64,000 bases of DNA from Daphnia pulex (GCF_021134715.1 NC_060027.1:6262001-6326000); one strand, 5' to 3'; shown: positions 12,960-25,467, counted from the stretch's first letter. Numbers and translations are program-made. Notes: generated by a model from the sequence alone, not told the origin.

Positions 12960-13650
12960 AACTGCTAGGCGTAAGAAGAAATTTTTTTTGACAGAAACAA
13001 AGAGCTCGTAGTTTTAGGGAAAATATTACTGATGAAGTAAATTTAACGTCTCAAGAAGACATCAGCGAAGGAAATATTTATGATAAATTATATTAAACAT
13101 CTGAGGAAGACATGGAAATCTTTAACCAATATCTGTCTTTTACCGATTGAAGCTGTTCATTTCGTGGTAAATATTCGTATGGAGTGAAGAACATTCAGAT
13201 GAACTATCGATTTTGTCATATTTTAGTGATACTGATGGGACTTGTAATGCGTCTAACTGGGATAACGATAACATTTGGGATCTAGATCCAGAAGAGGAAT
13301 ATGTCGGGGAACTCGATAGTTTAGACACTGACGATCGATAAGATTTAACTGTGATTGAGATTGCGTCCTTAAATTTGTGGATTAGGAATTCAGTGTTGAA
13401 CAGAGGCAACGAATTTTTAGATAAAGTATAGCTCTATGGGCCGTAGAGTTCAACGTTTCAAAGTTAATGCAGTTAATGTAAATAAGATTTTGTCTGTATT
13501 TTGTACCCATCCCAATTTGTCTTTTCTCCCCAATACTTACAAACCACTGTTATGTACCTCTTAAAGTTAACACAATCGAAGTTAGCCCAGGGTTGAGTTT
13601 TATCTACTCGAAGGTATAACAGCTTTTTTTTACTTAATAAATACTTCTTT
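12960..13650 (+). pseudogene. TNP2/CACTA-like transposase N-terminal relic, copy D
   Basis: Broken plus-strand frames give an acidic N-terminal region (ENITDEVNLTSQEDISEG, later DNDNIWDLDPEEEYVGELDS). Then come LWAVEFNVSK and HPNLSFLPNTYKPLLCTS. That order (acidic head, L-W-A-x-x-x-N-[IV]-S helix, HP.LS-LP..-tLL block) is characteristic of the N-terminal region of TNP2-type transposases in animal CACTA-like elements. Several stops are present and the catalytic part is missing after about 13650. Its partner appears to be the minus-strand accessory relic to the left. Confidence 0.48.
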
Positions 13651-14984
13651 TGAATCAAGTGAAGCTGTCGTTAAAATGTTAATTAGATGTAGCAGAATGC
13701 TTGCTATAAAAAACCACGAGCACCTGCAAAGCCTTCTCGGTCTCCTTATATTGGAAAGTGCCAAGCCATTTGAGATGTGATTTGAGGAAATTGGTTGCAT
13801 CTTGTGTATTTCGGGTTTTTCAAAACACTACTTTATATCTGGTTTCAAAGAAACGAACAAAGAAGAAGCATAAATATTAGAATTTTTTCCAACTAAATTA
13901 CCGAAATATGTCACTTGGTTGTCGCTATTGAAGAACTTATTCCAATAGAATTCAGTAGGATAACGAGGACATTAGAGAAACCACTGTCAAAGTTCAGGTT
14001 AAATTTTACGAATTGAAACAAACAATATATACTGACATTCTTTCACGCTTTCTCATCTTTCTCCTCGTATTTATGACGTATAAAATAGTAAGTTGTGAAT
14101 AATATTCTCTCTCATTAGCTTTGCTGTGAATCTGTCTTGACATTAGCTTTTCATGATTGAAATTGTTTGACGCTTATCTGCTGATTCGTTCAAGGCATGA
14201 AAATGTCAATAGATTTCAATTGGACCCGTCTGGGTTACGATCTCGTCAACGTTATACTTACTTTTAGCGTCGAAGTTTCGATTCTTGAAACTACAGACGG
14301 ACAAGGTGAAGGAAAGAAGTGCTGAGATTTATTTTTATCGCCAGTCTTGGGAAAGAGGGCATGGGAAGGGTTGTTGTGTATGCATTGTACACGTTCTCAA
14401 CACCACTCGCTTGATGTCATGCATATCGTTCCTGATTCTGGGCTCTCAAGCTGAAAATCTGACCCAACTGGAATTTAGAATCTGACATAATTCAAGGTCA
14501 GATTTCTTTGGTGTACATAATATTCTTAATGGGGCCTGCCAGCTTTTCTCTTGCCAGAACAATCGGATGCTTCTTGTCTAGATTCTGCCTTGGGACTTTT
14601 TTTGATTTGGTGACAGCTGGCTAATTCAGGATGAGATAGTCGGTGAGCTCAGCAAAACTGGAGTGGATTGCCAGTAGAAAGGCTGACTGTGGGGAGATGA
14701 CCGCCATATCGGGTTATGGATTCTCGGTCGATGGACAAATTGTTGCAAGTACACCTTTAGAAAATTATGTTAAGCGAGGTCGTTTTATTTGGAAAAAAGA
14801 GCAACTAGTTTTCTGTTTACATAATTTAATTTGCAGAAGATCAGTTTGATGTCAAAACAATGAACGACGGCATTTACCCTCAACGAATTCAAAGACCTTC
14901 AGGAGAATTCCACAAGGATGCACTCAGTACGCGCTTAATTTTGTCGTTTATCTGGACATAGAAGAACCATCCAACTACAATTAA
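13651..14984. other. No supportable gene
   Basis: Short frames only. The frame at 14643-14849 (+) has no recognised motif. It may be upstream copia sequence, because copia RT motifs start just to its right. Confidence 0.25.
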
Positions 14985-15388
14985 GTGATACAAAAAAATG
15001 AAGCCGTCAACTAGATGATGCCATGAAAGAAGAATTTGACTCTTTAATCGAAAAAATGGGTCCTCACGCACACGGGAGAATGATCTTAAAATTTTTAGGT
15101 CTACAAACGAAAACTTGGCTTTGATAATAAAATTCGGCGCTTCAAATAGCCTAATTTTTGTCTACAGATATATCTAAAAAACCTGGGATAGATTTTGACA
15201 AAACTTATGCCCCTGTCATAAAATAGGTTTTTCTTAGTTAAAGCAGGCTAATCACTCATGGAACTCATGGAATTAAAAGTTTGATTTGTTCCTTACGAAG
15301 ATGCTCCGCAGCTCAGCTGACTAATGTGTCTATTTGAATCACGACAAAAAAGAACTTACTTTAGTTGCATCTGGGTTTATGATAGATA

Positions 15389-16327
15389 CAGTGGGTACCG
15401 AAAGTATCCGTACGGCTGAGAGGATCAGTAGGGAAAACGCGTTTTTCAAAACGCTCCCAAAAATAGAATTCTCGGTGGAATTCGATAAAAATTTTTTCAA
15501 AGGTTAATATTAGGGCGGGGTATCATGTGATTTTTGTTGGGAATTTTTCGACAACGCGATATGTGGTTTTTATCGCGTTGCGTAAGTATCCGTACGGCCG
15601 AGAGGCCTAGTAGGGAATGGGCTTACTTTGGAGGCCTGTCATTCGGTATCTACGTAATATTATAGGGTGGGAAAGTTCTTAAAAAAAGAGCTGCATTAGC
15701 TCTATGTGTGGTCATAAGATCACATTTTTCAAATTTCATTTATAGTAATGAAATCGAAATTGAAAACACGAATTATAAGTTTTCCGTTTTCTTCCCCTCG
15801 ATTCCCCATCACCAGTGTTGCCATATCAAAAAATATTTATCCTTTCTCTTTCTCCCTCTTCCGTCCAAGGGAAGAAAGAGATTTTGAGATATGGCAACAC
15901 TGGTGATGGGGAATCGAGGGGAAGAAAACGGAAAACTTATAATTCGTGTTTTCAATTTCGATTTCATTACTATAAATGAAATTTGAAAAATGTGATCTTA
16001 TGACCACACATAGAGCTAATGCAGCTCTTTTTTTTAAGAACTTTCCCACCCTATAATATTACGTAGATACCGAATGACAGGCCTCCAAAGTAAGCCCATT
16101 CCCTACTAGGCCTCTCGGCCGTACGGATACTTACGCAACGCGATAAAAACCACATATCGCGTTGTCGAAAAATTCCCAACAAAAATCACATGATACCCCG
16201 CCCTAATATTAACCTTTGAAAATTTTTTTATCGAATTCCACCGAGAATTCTATTTTTGGGAGCGTTTTGAAAAACGCGTTTTCCCTACTGATCCTCTCAG
16301 CCGTACGGATACTTTCGGTACCCACTG
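15389..16327. mobile_element. 939-bp foldback element with TA target site (Tc1/mariner-type MITE)
   Basis: The left arm begins CAGTGGGTACCGAAAGTATC and the right arm ends with its reverse complement. The arms (15389-15827 and 15888-16327) are near-identical over about 440 bp, with a roughly 60-bp centre. TA flanks both ends (15387-15388, 16328-16329). CAGTG termini with a TA duplication are typical of Tc1/mariner-type elements. No transposase frame lies inside, so it is non-autonomous. The insertion interrupts the copia RT region. The near-perfect arms suggest recent insertion or arm homogenisation. Confidence 0.85.
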
Positions 16328-16849
16328 TATGTAGTTACGCCCAGTAAAAAATGGACAGCATTGACCAGTATATCAACTTAAATTACATCGGTCCTAACAA
16401 AGATGTTTGTTGGGTTTGAAGATCTCTTGCAATTGCCCTACAATACTTTTTCTGTACCAACCACTACATTTAAAAAATATTCTAGAAGTTGAATATATGG
16501 CTAATTGTAACCCAAAAAGTGTTCCTTCAGATATACCCTCCTACAGTCACTTGGGTAAGACGATGTGTTCATCATTTACAACTGAAATAGATAGCATGCC
16601 CAAAATTTCTTATCGTGAAACAGTAGATTCCTCTTTCGTCAACCAAGTGGCCGGTTTATTTCTAAAGCCTTGTCTTATACACTGGGAAAGTGTCACAATG
16701 CTGAAACGCTTGTAGCTTTCTCAGACTCGGACTATGCAGGTGATCAATAGATCCCGGAGAACCACTTCAACACGTTTTCATGTTCAACAACTAACCATGC
16801 AGATAGCTTGGTACAGTACGCAGCACATTTGTGTGATACTCTTCATTAT

Positions 16850-16935
16850 CGAAAATGATGGGCACAGGCCCATCAGCACCGAATTAAGGCAGCCTGTGAG
16901 GCTGCATAGTAAACCATTTGGCTCGGTCGAGAGGC
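16850..16935 (-). repeat. Dispersed repeat shared with 44780-44870
   Basis: On the minus strand this reads GAGCCAAATGGTTTACTATG, then CAGCCTCACAGGCTGCCT and GGTGCTGATG. The plus strand near 44790 reads GAAGCCAAATGGTTTCTTTT, then CAGCCTCACAGGCTGCCT and GGTGCTCAGC. The shared core contains the short palindrome AGCCTCACAGGCT. The copy here lies in the 3' part of the copia relic, so the repeat may be copia RNase H/3' sequence. Confidence 0.5.
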
Positions 16936-17279
16936 AATCAGAGTAGAAAAATTTCCTTTTGTCAATTGAGAGGTAGTGTTGGTATCTAATGAAAACTGTT
17001 AATTGTTAACTCTCTTATTCTAATTAATCAGTTTCTGGTCCCCCATTGTGACTCTATGGCTGCTATTCTTTTTCCTTGTGTGTGAGTAAGACCCATCAGT
17101 CTCTTCAAAAGTTTTTCTCCAAAATATTACCCGTTCAATAAATTTTTATATCCATCGATACTTTCCCTTTCTTTAGACAACATAAACTCCATAAACTTTT
17201 CTGAGTAATAAGTTATAAAGAATAAGCTAGAACAGATTTCAATCAATCTCTTATTAGATAACATCACTGTTGTGGCTTT

Positions 17280-18270
17280 TTAACAAGCAATCCACCACTC
17301 AACCGCACCAAATCCATGGACCCCACTTTTTTTTCCCATTCCGCTATGGGACCAAGAAATCTGAAATAATTCAGGCATATCCAGTTTTTAACTCCGGATT
17401 CACCTGTGTTTGCAGAATTTAAATATTCCCTGCTGTTCGGGAGATATTTAATGTTAAAGTTTAAGTGTTTTCAAATTTTAACAATTTTAGGGGGTCTTTG
17501 GCATCGCTTTTTGGGTAAATCCTAACCTTTAAAAAAAAACAAATTCAACCAAAAGTTTGCTCGGCCATCCTTTAATACCAATCCAAAAGGAATTTACATT
17601 CCGAATTAGATTGGCCGAGTTATTCCCAATCTAGTAAAGTGTAATTTTGACCAGTTTCCCACCCAGCCTAGTCGCCATTATTTATGACTCTCCCTCGCGT
17701 TCCTAGCGGATGACAGACGAAGCTACGCTTTCCTGGCCTTCACTTTAGACCGGGGGACATACTGTAGGCCTTTTCATATAGTCTAGTGGCCGGCAATGTG
17801 AAGCCCGAGGTGTAGAGAACTCGTATGCTTCGTCTGTCATCCGCTAGGAACGCGAGGGAGAGTCATAAATAATGGCGACTAGGCTGGGTGGGAAACTGGT
17901 CAAAATTACACTTTAGTAGATTGGAAATAACTCGGCCAATCTAATTCGGAATGTAAATTCCTTTTGGATTGGTATTAAGGGATGGCCGAGCAAACTTTTG
18001 GTTCAATTAGTTTTTTTTTAAAGGTTAGGATTTACCCAAAAAGCGATGCCAAAGACCCCCTAAAATTGTTAAAATTTGAATAAACTAAAACTTTAACATT
18101 AAATATCTCCCGAACGGCAGGGAATATTTAAATTCTGCAAACACAGGTGAATCCGGAGTAAAAAACTGAATATGCCTGAATTATTTCAGATTTCTTGGTC
18201 CCATAGCGGAATGGGAAAAAAAAGTGGGGTCCATGGATTTGGTGCGGTTGAGTGGTGGATTGCTTGTTAA
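17280..18270. mobile_element. 991-bp foldback element with 444-bp arms and TTAA ends
   Basis: The left arm 17280-17723 and the right arm 17827-18270 are reverse complements of equal length (444 bp) with few mismatches. The spacer is 103 bp (17724-17826). The outermost sequence is TTAACAAGCAATCCACCACT and its complement. TTAA at both edges is compatible with a piggyBac-type TTAA duplication, but TTAA is itself palindromic, so this is suggestive only. No coding frame is present. It is unrelated by eye to the foldback at 15389-16327. Confidence 0.82.
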
Positions 18271-18858
18271 TAAGTGTGGTAGTACGCGATCTCATTCCTT
18301 GCCCATCATCTAACCGCACAAACTGTCGATTACTTTTTGAAGTATGAATTGAAATTACCCTGACAGAAGTTCAATTACAGGAAACTTTGCAGACAGGGAG
18401 TCTCGTTCTCTCATCCAGAGCAACTAGATGCCTCACAGGAACGCGTTCAAAATTCTGCTGTTCGTATGGGAGATGGAATAAGATCTCTTCGCTGTGGCGT
18501 GGAACGAACAGTTACCGAGAATTCTATCTTGTATAGCCCCAACTCAAATTGTTGCCATTTTCCTAAGTTTTACCAAGTTACAGGAATATGCATTTTACCC
18601 AATTTGTGCTAAAACCGTGTTGTTTCAGTCTCTCTGGAACCACACCCTCTTCTTTGTTCGATGTTTTACCCAGTCGCCTGGAAGTGATCAGAGAACAAGT
18701 CTGCATGCCAAAAAAGATGACCCAGGTGATATCCCTTCAAGCGCATTTTCAAGACCAAAATGACAGTATCTTCCGTTATTGTCTAAATCAATGACGGGTG
18801 GTAGTGGGTGTTTTTTTTTTATTTTTCTCGCTAGAAGTTTAAATTAAAATATAAATAA
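18271..18858. other. No gene seen
   Basis: The stretch lies between the second foldback and the truncated copy A transposase. The short plus-strand frames at 18494-18794 have no recognised motif. The catalytic part of the copy A transposase would be expected here but is absent. Confidence 0.3.
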
Positions 18859-19841
18859 TTAATTTCTAAGAATCCATATCAGTTCAGAAAAAAATACTTT
18901 GCAGTGTGTTCCATTGTTTCCAATTGGCTGTTTACCAGAACATGGTAATCGGTCAAAATCTATCAGTGGTTTAGGTTCTTTTAGCAACTGCAACAGATAG
19001 GTTAGGTGACTCTTCTTTTGATTAGTGCTAGCTGCCCAATGAAGAAGAATCTGTTTGAACGACAGTAAGTTACTGCCACTGAGGGAGGAAGTATCAGCCA
19101 CATCAATCACAGTTGTCCCATCAAATTCACCAATCTTAGTTATCTGAACTGTCGTCGTCGTCTGAAGTTTATGACTCTATGGAAAAATAGAATTTAGTTA
19201 TTTTCATGTCTAACGAACTCTTTGTAGTAAGCATGAGGTACAAAAAGCAGTCAAATTTAGTAGGAGGTGAGGAACACAAAATGTAATGTTTTGTTAATTC
19301 TGTTTACCTCTTTCACGATTTATATTTTCTTCATTAGCAATACTGATTGGTTAAGAAATTTAAGATATGACACATGATTCAGACTCGGGATGGAATTGGC
19401 TCTCCATGCTACCCACTTGTTCTCTAACAACCGAGGTTTCAGTTTCCTAAATGTTTTGCAATCATACACAACACAAATTATAAAATGCGAACTAAATTGA
19501 TTTAAAATGGAAAAAAATACCAAATGTTTATTTGCAGGCTGGTCACACAATTAAATGTTCGATGCATTTATTATTCCCGCATCAGCTTGTAATGCTTTCT
19601 GCTTTAATCCAAATGTCCCAGGCAAGGGCGATGACAATTCAGACAAATGTGTCATACCACTTTCGGAGACTCCTGTAGATATATATTGTGTTAGTTCTTT
19701 GGCTGCCATTCTTTTCATTTTCTGCCTACATTCTGGTGTGAGACAGTCGGCTTTAATTTTTCTCTTTCGTTTGAGTTTCCTACTAGCCAAGAGAATTTCA
19801 TTAACTTGGTAATCAGTTATTAGTTCTGCTATGTTTTCCAT
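18859..19841 (-). pseudogene. TNP2/CACTA-like transposase, copy A (N-terminal part only)
   Basis: Two blocks align with the intact transposase of copy B. The first (19841-19551) starts MENIAELITDYQVNEILLAS and carries a basic KLKRKRKIK segment, parallel to LLDEEVNAILIASGNNKRHR in copy B. The second (19110-18859) has HWAASTNQKKSHLTYLLQLL, parallel to HFAAYTNQKHSHLTYLLKLL, then DFDRLPCSGK parallel to NYDCLPRTGQ. Everything C-terminal, including the catalytic domain, is missing. The gene diverges from the copy A accessory gene at 20174, as in copies B and C. Confidence 0.72.
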
Positions 19842-20173
19842 ATTTCATTAAACACATAACAACACAATCAATATTAGATAGTAGCTATTCACTGAAATGT
19901 TGGTTCACATGAGATATATAAGAGAATGCCCCAGCATCATGACAGTCTCTTCACAAATACCAAGATGACATGTAACATGATGGATGCTCTACAGGCATAC
20001 TAACCGTTTCGCGCATCGGACCCAACACGAGATATTCAAGACAAAAGTTACTGATGGGAAATTTTTTAAGATATATTAATGATGATTTGTATAATTTTCA
20101 AATTCTAAATAAAATTTTACTTCTTTTTTCTTTTGATTAGTCGATCAGTGTTATTAAAAATGAACTGTATTAG

Positions 20174-22095
20174 ATGGAAGTATTTGTAGAATCGCAACCG
20201 TCTATGTCACGTGAAAACCGCATGGACATAGACACCATCGATTGTGGTTTTCAGGTATTAAATCCTACATTTTGATTGAAACCTTAAACATAACGTAGTC
20301 TTTGTTGAATATGTTTAGGTAGGGAGATTAGCAAATTTTTGGAAAGGCCAATATGAGTTGGAGAGATACTTTGCATTGAATGACGAGGAAAGCAAACATA
20401 GTTCCCTTAAATATTACTTGATTAGAACTGTAGAGACCGATGAAGACTATTGTTAAATACTTTTAATACGTGTGTGCCTACAACATGGGTATCAGTTTGC
20501 AAAACTTTTATTCTGTACCCACCAGTTGGGATTTACAGTGTTAGTGGAAGAACCGTTGAGCCTCCAAATTGGAAAAGGACTATTTTCAAAAGATTTTGTT
20601 TCCCAAATCGTGATGACTGGTTTGAAAATGATATTGTCCACATCTACAGAATTAAAAAAACCAGGTAGCAAAGAGCAATTTCGAAACAAACAAACAATAG
20701 ATAAAAAAAATAAAATTTTGATCTTCCTGCTCCGATTGAAATCCTAAGAAAGAAAAAGACAACTGTCATAAGTAAATCGCATCGGACGAACTGGAAAAAT
20801 TACAGAAAAAAGCGTAGACATCGCCACTGTTATTGAACATATAGATATCAATAAAGAAAATCCAAATAAATTTTTAAATTCTCTTGAAGAACAGCAAGCT
20901 GAGGTTAGTAACGTCGGTTACCCTCGGTTCGAAAGCGATTGGAATAAAAACAGTCGTCATAGCTTTGACCGTGGTGGTATGTAATCACTATATAAATATT
21001 AGTTTAAAAGAAGTTAATTGAAACAATTTAGATTATAGTTTCCACTCAACTCAATAATTTTGGCTGGTTTGATCCAATTAGCCCGATTACTGACGATTTT
21101 GCCGATGTAAACACGCTCCAAGCCATGAATGACCAAGGTCAACGTGAAGGAATCATTCAAAAAAGTTTCTATGATACTGATTAAACACTGTCAATCAGTG
21201 TGCTGGAATGCCTCAAACGGCTTTAAACCATGCAAGACATTGTTGAATCGTTTTCAACAAAGTTCCAGGCTGTTATGGATAAGCTAAGTGATCTAGAGAG
21301 AAAAATGGAAGAAATCGGTGAAGTGGATATGTTCAAAAAAGCAAAAAATTGCTTTGATCACCACAACAATATTATATCAAACCACACTTCAAAGACTTGC
21401 CTGTGCAATCAACCAAAGCCGTGGAAGCTTTAAATGTGGCGTTGAAAGACGAAAAACTCGCCGTTAGTCTGGTAGAAATCTATGTTAAAGAATGTTTTGA
21501 AATTGATTCTTACGTTTATTTAGTGAGAATTTCAGGTAAATTTCTTCATACAAAAAATGAAAACAGCGAAAACGGTTAATTCATTTGAGAAGTTAATGTT
21601 TTCATTCTTAATTTCTGATGTTACCAGCAATGCGATGCAATGGAAAATGTACCCTATGGGTAAAGACAATTGACCTGGTCTAGCTGGATTGCATCATCTT
21701 TTTGCCGTTTCCAGTGGTATGTTAAAGTTAAAGGAATTGACCATGCAACATATTTTACAAATATTATCTCTGTGCTTTTCATATAGTTGCTGTCATGCAT
21801 TTCGAAAAAAAAAGAGGTGAGGCTATAAAAGTACCCATATTCCAACAACTTGTACGTGACGCCAGAAAGGTGAACTCAAGATTCTATCGTTCAAAATCAA
21901 TCAATACTGATGAGCAGGAGGCTGACGATAATGCTACAGCTGATTTCGCTGCCACAGCTATTAAAGCCAGATTGTGATAGTGTACTTTTACAAGAACATA
22001 TTGAGAAACTCAACACAGCCGTCAGCAAATTCACACTTCAAATTTCATTCCTTTTTTACACTGCTGCCATGCTGGCCAGGTCTGGTCAGGTTTAA
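20174..22095 (+). pseudogene. Accessory (DUF4806-like) protein, copy A
   Basis: Starts MEVFVESQPSMSRENRMDID, then a donor after CGFQ at about 20251. The N-terminal block contains VPTTWVSV, YPPVGIYS and W..TIFKRFCFPNRDDW, paralleling copy B (IPTTWMSD, W..ITLKKRRFPESSW) and copy C (VPETWMD, W..ISFKKRRFPETSY). A frameshift near 20455 separates it from the upstream part. The C-terminal block has LPVQSTKAVEALNVALKD, equivalent to LPLNDYSELVGLDLALGS in copy B. A second frameshift lies near 21960, after which LLQEHIEKLNTAVSKF parallels the C-terminal helix of copy C. Non-functional as it stands. Confidence 0.66.
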
Positions 22096-22279
22096 TTTTT
22101 TAGTTTTTTTTTTATTTTTTAGATCATTCCAGGATGGAATTGGTTTTCATCACTTATATTTAGACAAGGTTTTAAACTGGTGTACGAAATCAGTTAATAA
22201 ACAGGACTTTAACCTGGAAAATAACGGGGAAAAACGGGACAAAAATTGGTTTTACGAACCAGTAAATTTAGAGGGTTTC

Positions 22280-22292
22280 AAACTAGTGTAAC
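22280..22292. repeat. Putative CACTA-type right-end motif of copy A
   Basis: AAACTAGTGTAAC occurs here, past the 3' end of the copy A accessory gene, and again at 30787-30799 past the copy B block, in the same orientation. Its complement begins CACTAG, as expected for a CACTA terminus. No matching left end was found, so the boundary is tentative. Confidence 0.35.
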
Positions 22293-22600
22293 CCGACTAA
22301 AATTTCCCTCCTTTTTTTGTATGGCGTTTGAAAAAACGCTTTTTGGGTGTGTTATTTGACCATTTATATACCGCCTACCAGTGTGCAACCTTTTAAATGA
22401 AATAAACTGAATAGCAAACATGATTTTTTCGTTTTTTTCAATCAAGGCTCAAAACCAAATCTATAGACGAAAATTTGATGCATTAAAATATTTTTTTTTC
22501 TTTTTGCTATAGCAAAAATTACAATATATTTAAAACTATTTATTTATAAAACTTTAGATGAACATTAGATTAGAAACTCTCCAAATTCATTTTCACATAC

Positions 22601-22696
22601 CCAGAGGCAAATTTACCCAGAGTCGAACCGAGTATCGAACCGAAGAAAGTTAGTTAACAATCAAGCTCCTTAACCATACTGCCATCAAGGAACATT
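22601..22696 (-). repeat. tRNA-like sequence downstream of copy B transposase
   Basis: The minus strand reads TTCCTTGATGGCAGTATGG, then TTAAGGAGC and two B-box matches (GGTTCGATAC and GGTTCGACTC). TGGCAGTATGG resembles a pol III A box (one misfit), and GTTCGANNC matches the B-box consensus. I cannot fold a full cloverleaf, so this is a tRNA-derived (SINE-like) remnant rather than a working tRNA gene. It begins about 200 bp past the transposase stop. Confidence 0.5.
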
Positions 22697-22895
22697 AAAG
22701 CTTTTACATTATTTCAGGAATAAACCGGTGCTGTCCTATAATCTAGAATAGTGATTCCGATGATTAATTTGATTTTGAAGCTGAATTCGCTATCTAAATT
22801 ATTAACCTCTACCGATGCAATGCGTCACTAAAGAAAAAACTGCTCTCAAAATTTAACTTTATGTGTTGTGTATTATTGTAAACAAAAAACCAATA

Positions 22896-25467
22896 TCAAA
22901 CTTTCATTGTGTGAAGAAGGGGACTGAGATACCAGTGTTGTTTGGGATCAAAAATATTAGGAAGTTCTATGGGATTTAATGGAAGAGCATAGTACTTTGC
23001 CGAAATATCACTTACACGCCAAACTTCTTTTTGTTTACTTAACTCAGAAGCACGATAAATGAAATAATCTGTGCTAACATACGGTTTACGAAAAGCACAA
23101 TCCAGATTCATAAATTTCCGTCCAACTACTAATAGCGTTTTGTTTCGAAACTCGAAGTCGGTACAAACAACCGCTGATCTATTTTTGATCAAACAAACAT
23201 TGTTCGGAAATTTATTAGAAAGAGAATAGTTTTTGAAAATTAATTTTTTGGGCCATTTGTCACCATTATTGCAATACTTTGGACTGTCATCATCACTGCT
23301 GGAAAACCTTTTTGAGGCTTCGAGATCAAGTTTTATTTTGTTGTCGATAATAAGACCACTAGAAGTAGTTGGCAACTGATATTTGGATTTCTCAACTAGT
23401 CTATTTCTAATTTGTTCGGGTAGTAAAAATCCATTTCGAATTATTCTACGAAAGAAACTCAAAAATGATTCAAACTCAAATGCACTATTGGCTTCTACTG
23501 GGTTCTGAAAATTAGTCACATCTTCATGTAAATGAATAATTTGGTGACTTACAAATCTGCAAGGAATACCCAGGTCAGTCAATTCCGAAGAATATCTCTT
23601 CAAAATAAGTTCTGCCTTTTTTATATCAGAAGGGTTTATTTTTGTTGAAGTTTTGTAAGCACCAAGTAACATCATTGCATATTGAAGAAGCATTATATGC
23701 TCTAGTTCGTCTTCTTCAACAATCCCATCAAAAACAGGGTACAAAAAGTAATAAAGAAATTGACGTAGAACATGCATTTTATACTTTCCACATTGAGAAA
23801 ATGAACCAACGTAACGATCAAACTCGTACGGGCGGCAATGGCGATAGAATTTCAATCGCTTTTCTACTTGTGCTAATTGAGTTGAACTCAATTTCCCCTC
23901 AAGAGGATTCGATGCGAAACCTTCAAGTTTTCTTAAAAATGCCCCAGCTATCATAGTGTGCATACTATCAATTACAAAGCCCGTAACCATATTAAATCCC
24001 ATTTTGACAAAAGGGCTTGGATTCTCTACATCTTTGACGTGTTCATCAATAGAAAATTCATTGGTGTGATAACTTAGGAAATCATCATCAATACGAAGAG
24101 GAGCATCTACATCTGTCATTATAATAGTTTTTTTAACCATTTCCCCCCTTTGGATGCACCTGTCACAAGCCCAATAACCACTATGGCCTTTTGTACCTTT
24201 TAAATAGCTTCTCATTGGGCTGTCGGCTATAACGCATCTTAGGCTGGCAGTGCAAGAACGTAGAGGAATAACATCGTCATTGTCAGGGCAGAGTCTGTCA
24301 AATTCATTCAACATTGGTTGCAAAAAAGAATGTACGTTTGGTGGTTTGTCCCGCCCATGAAAGAATCCAATAATAAATGGTGTTGGTCTCTCAAAACAAA
24401 ACATGCCTTCTTTAGATTTTGAACATGGTTGGACAGAATACAGTCTACCCAAGATGGGGGTTACAGATGGAACTTCAGACGATTTAAATACCTTCACGGG
24501 ATCAATGAACACATCAATCTGAAAATGCGGAATTGCAGAACTAATCGGTTCATTTGGGTTGCTACCTGAAAGAATATTTAGTCCTTTTTGTTGCTTCAGG
24601 TCGTCGTCATATGATTCAATCTAAAATATAAGTATTTGTAGACTATTTCATCAGACGTCTACAGTATTTATGGATTTTTATATTAGCTTATACCTTTTCT
24701 CGGACTGGAATCGGTAACAATGATGGATTTTCTCTGAAAATGCTGACAAACTGAAAGAGATTTGCGTCCTTGTGCAAAACACCCGGAGAATCACAGTTTA
24801 AGGCACTTTCTAATCCAAAATGGATGTACTTTCCTCCTTCCTCCAACTCCGTAGGTTTAGGCAAACTTCTAGTATTATTACTGCCATTCATCCAGTCCCG
24901 ACCATCAATTTTCAACAGTTCTTGTCCAGTACGTGGCAGACAGTCATAATTTGCTGGTGGTTTGTAATATTTCAGTAATTTTAATAAATATGTCAAATGA
25001 CTGTGTTTTTGATTGGTGTATGCGGCAAAATGACGAAGAATTGTAAGCAAAGACAATTTCTCTTCTGTGTTCTCTTGCATTGCAATCAGCTCTTCGTCAT
25101 CGTCTCCAAGCGGCATATCAAAATCCATTAGTTCATCGTCCGAAATTGGCTCTAGCTGGAAAACGTCTTCGGTATTTTCTGTTTCAATTAATGGTGTTGC
25201 ACAGGCTTCATTGTTGTTGACACGAATAGAGATGTTGTAACTACTGAGTAGTGATGGGCATTCAACCATAAGTAACTCCCATTCGAGTTGAGAAACGCCA
25301 TTTTCACGCCATTCGCCTAGTAAACTTTCTGCCCTCTTGCGAATTTTCGCTTCATAATTAGGCATCAAGCTACTGAGTTTCCGTTTTCGATGACGCTTAT
25401 TATTTCCACTAGCAATCAAAATTGCGTTGACCTCTTCATCAAGAAGCTTGCCAGAGGGAAGAGGCAT
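22896..25467 (-). CDS. TNP2/CACTA-type transposase, copy B (two exons, intact)
   Basis: Exon 1 is 25467-24694 and exon 2 is 24620-22896. The intron has GT at 24693 and AG at 24621-24622. The exons sum to 2499 nt, an unbroken 832-aa frame. Features in order: basic head (KRHRKRKL), acidic linker, N-terminal helix block (HFAAYTNQKHSHLTYLLKLL), LPRTGQELL, YIHFGLESAL; then in exon 2 a CxxC-like zinc motif region KGHSGYWACDRCIQRGE, FVIDSMHTMIAGAF (the family's D.MH...G), and SHQIIHLHEDV...F.FESF plus PEQIRNRLVEKSKYQ. This order is typical of TNP2-type transposases, which would cut and paste the element by DDE chemistry in the nucleus. The head-to-head partner is the accessory gene at 26092. The start is the first Met of the open frame. 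Confidence 0.85.

Larger units (their letters stand above)
14985..16960 (+). pseudogene. Ty1/copia pol relic (RT to RNase H), split by a foldback element
   Basis: Left of the insertion (about 15015-15230): AMKEEFDSLIEK, like the 'W..AM.EE..SL' start of copia RT, and KKPGIDFDKTYAPVIK, the conserved 'GiDy.eTFaPV.k' motif. Right of the insertion (16407-16960): KNILEVEYMANCNPKSVPSD, matching 'L..F.M.nCkpv.tP.d'; SYRETVDSSF.NQVAG, matching 'PYReavGsLmy'; then FSDSDYAGDQ*SRRTTS, matching the RNase H 'ysDaDwAgd...R.StSG'. Stops and frameshifts are frequent. The element is interrupted at a TA dinucleotide by the foldback at 15389-16327, so the copia copy is older than that insertion. Confidence 0.75.

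Noticed and set aside
22601..22696. Functional tRNA gene
   Set aside because: A- and B-box-like words are present, but I could not build an acceptor stem or a standard anticodon arm, so it is listed only as tRNA-like.
23642..23956. 104-codon plus-strand frame
   Set aside because: It lies wholly opposite the intact transposase exon and is a shadow of that gene.
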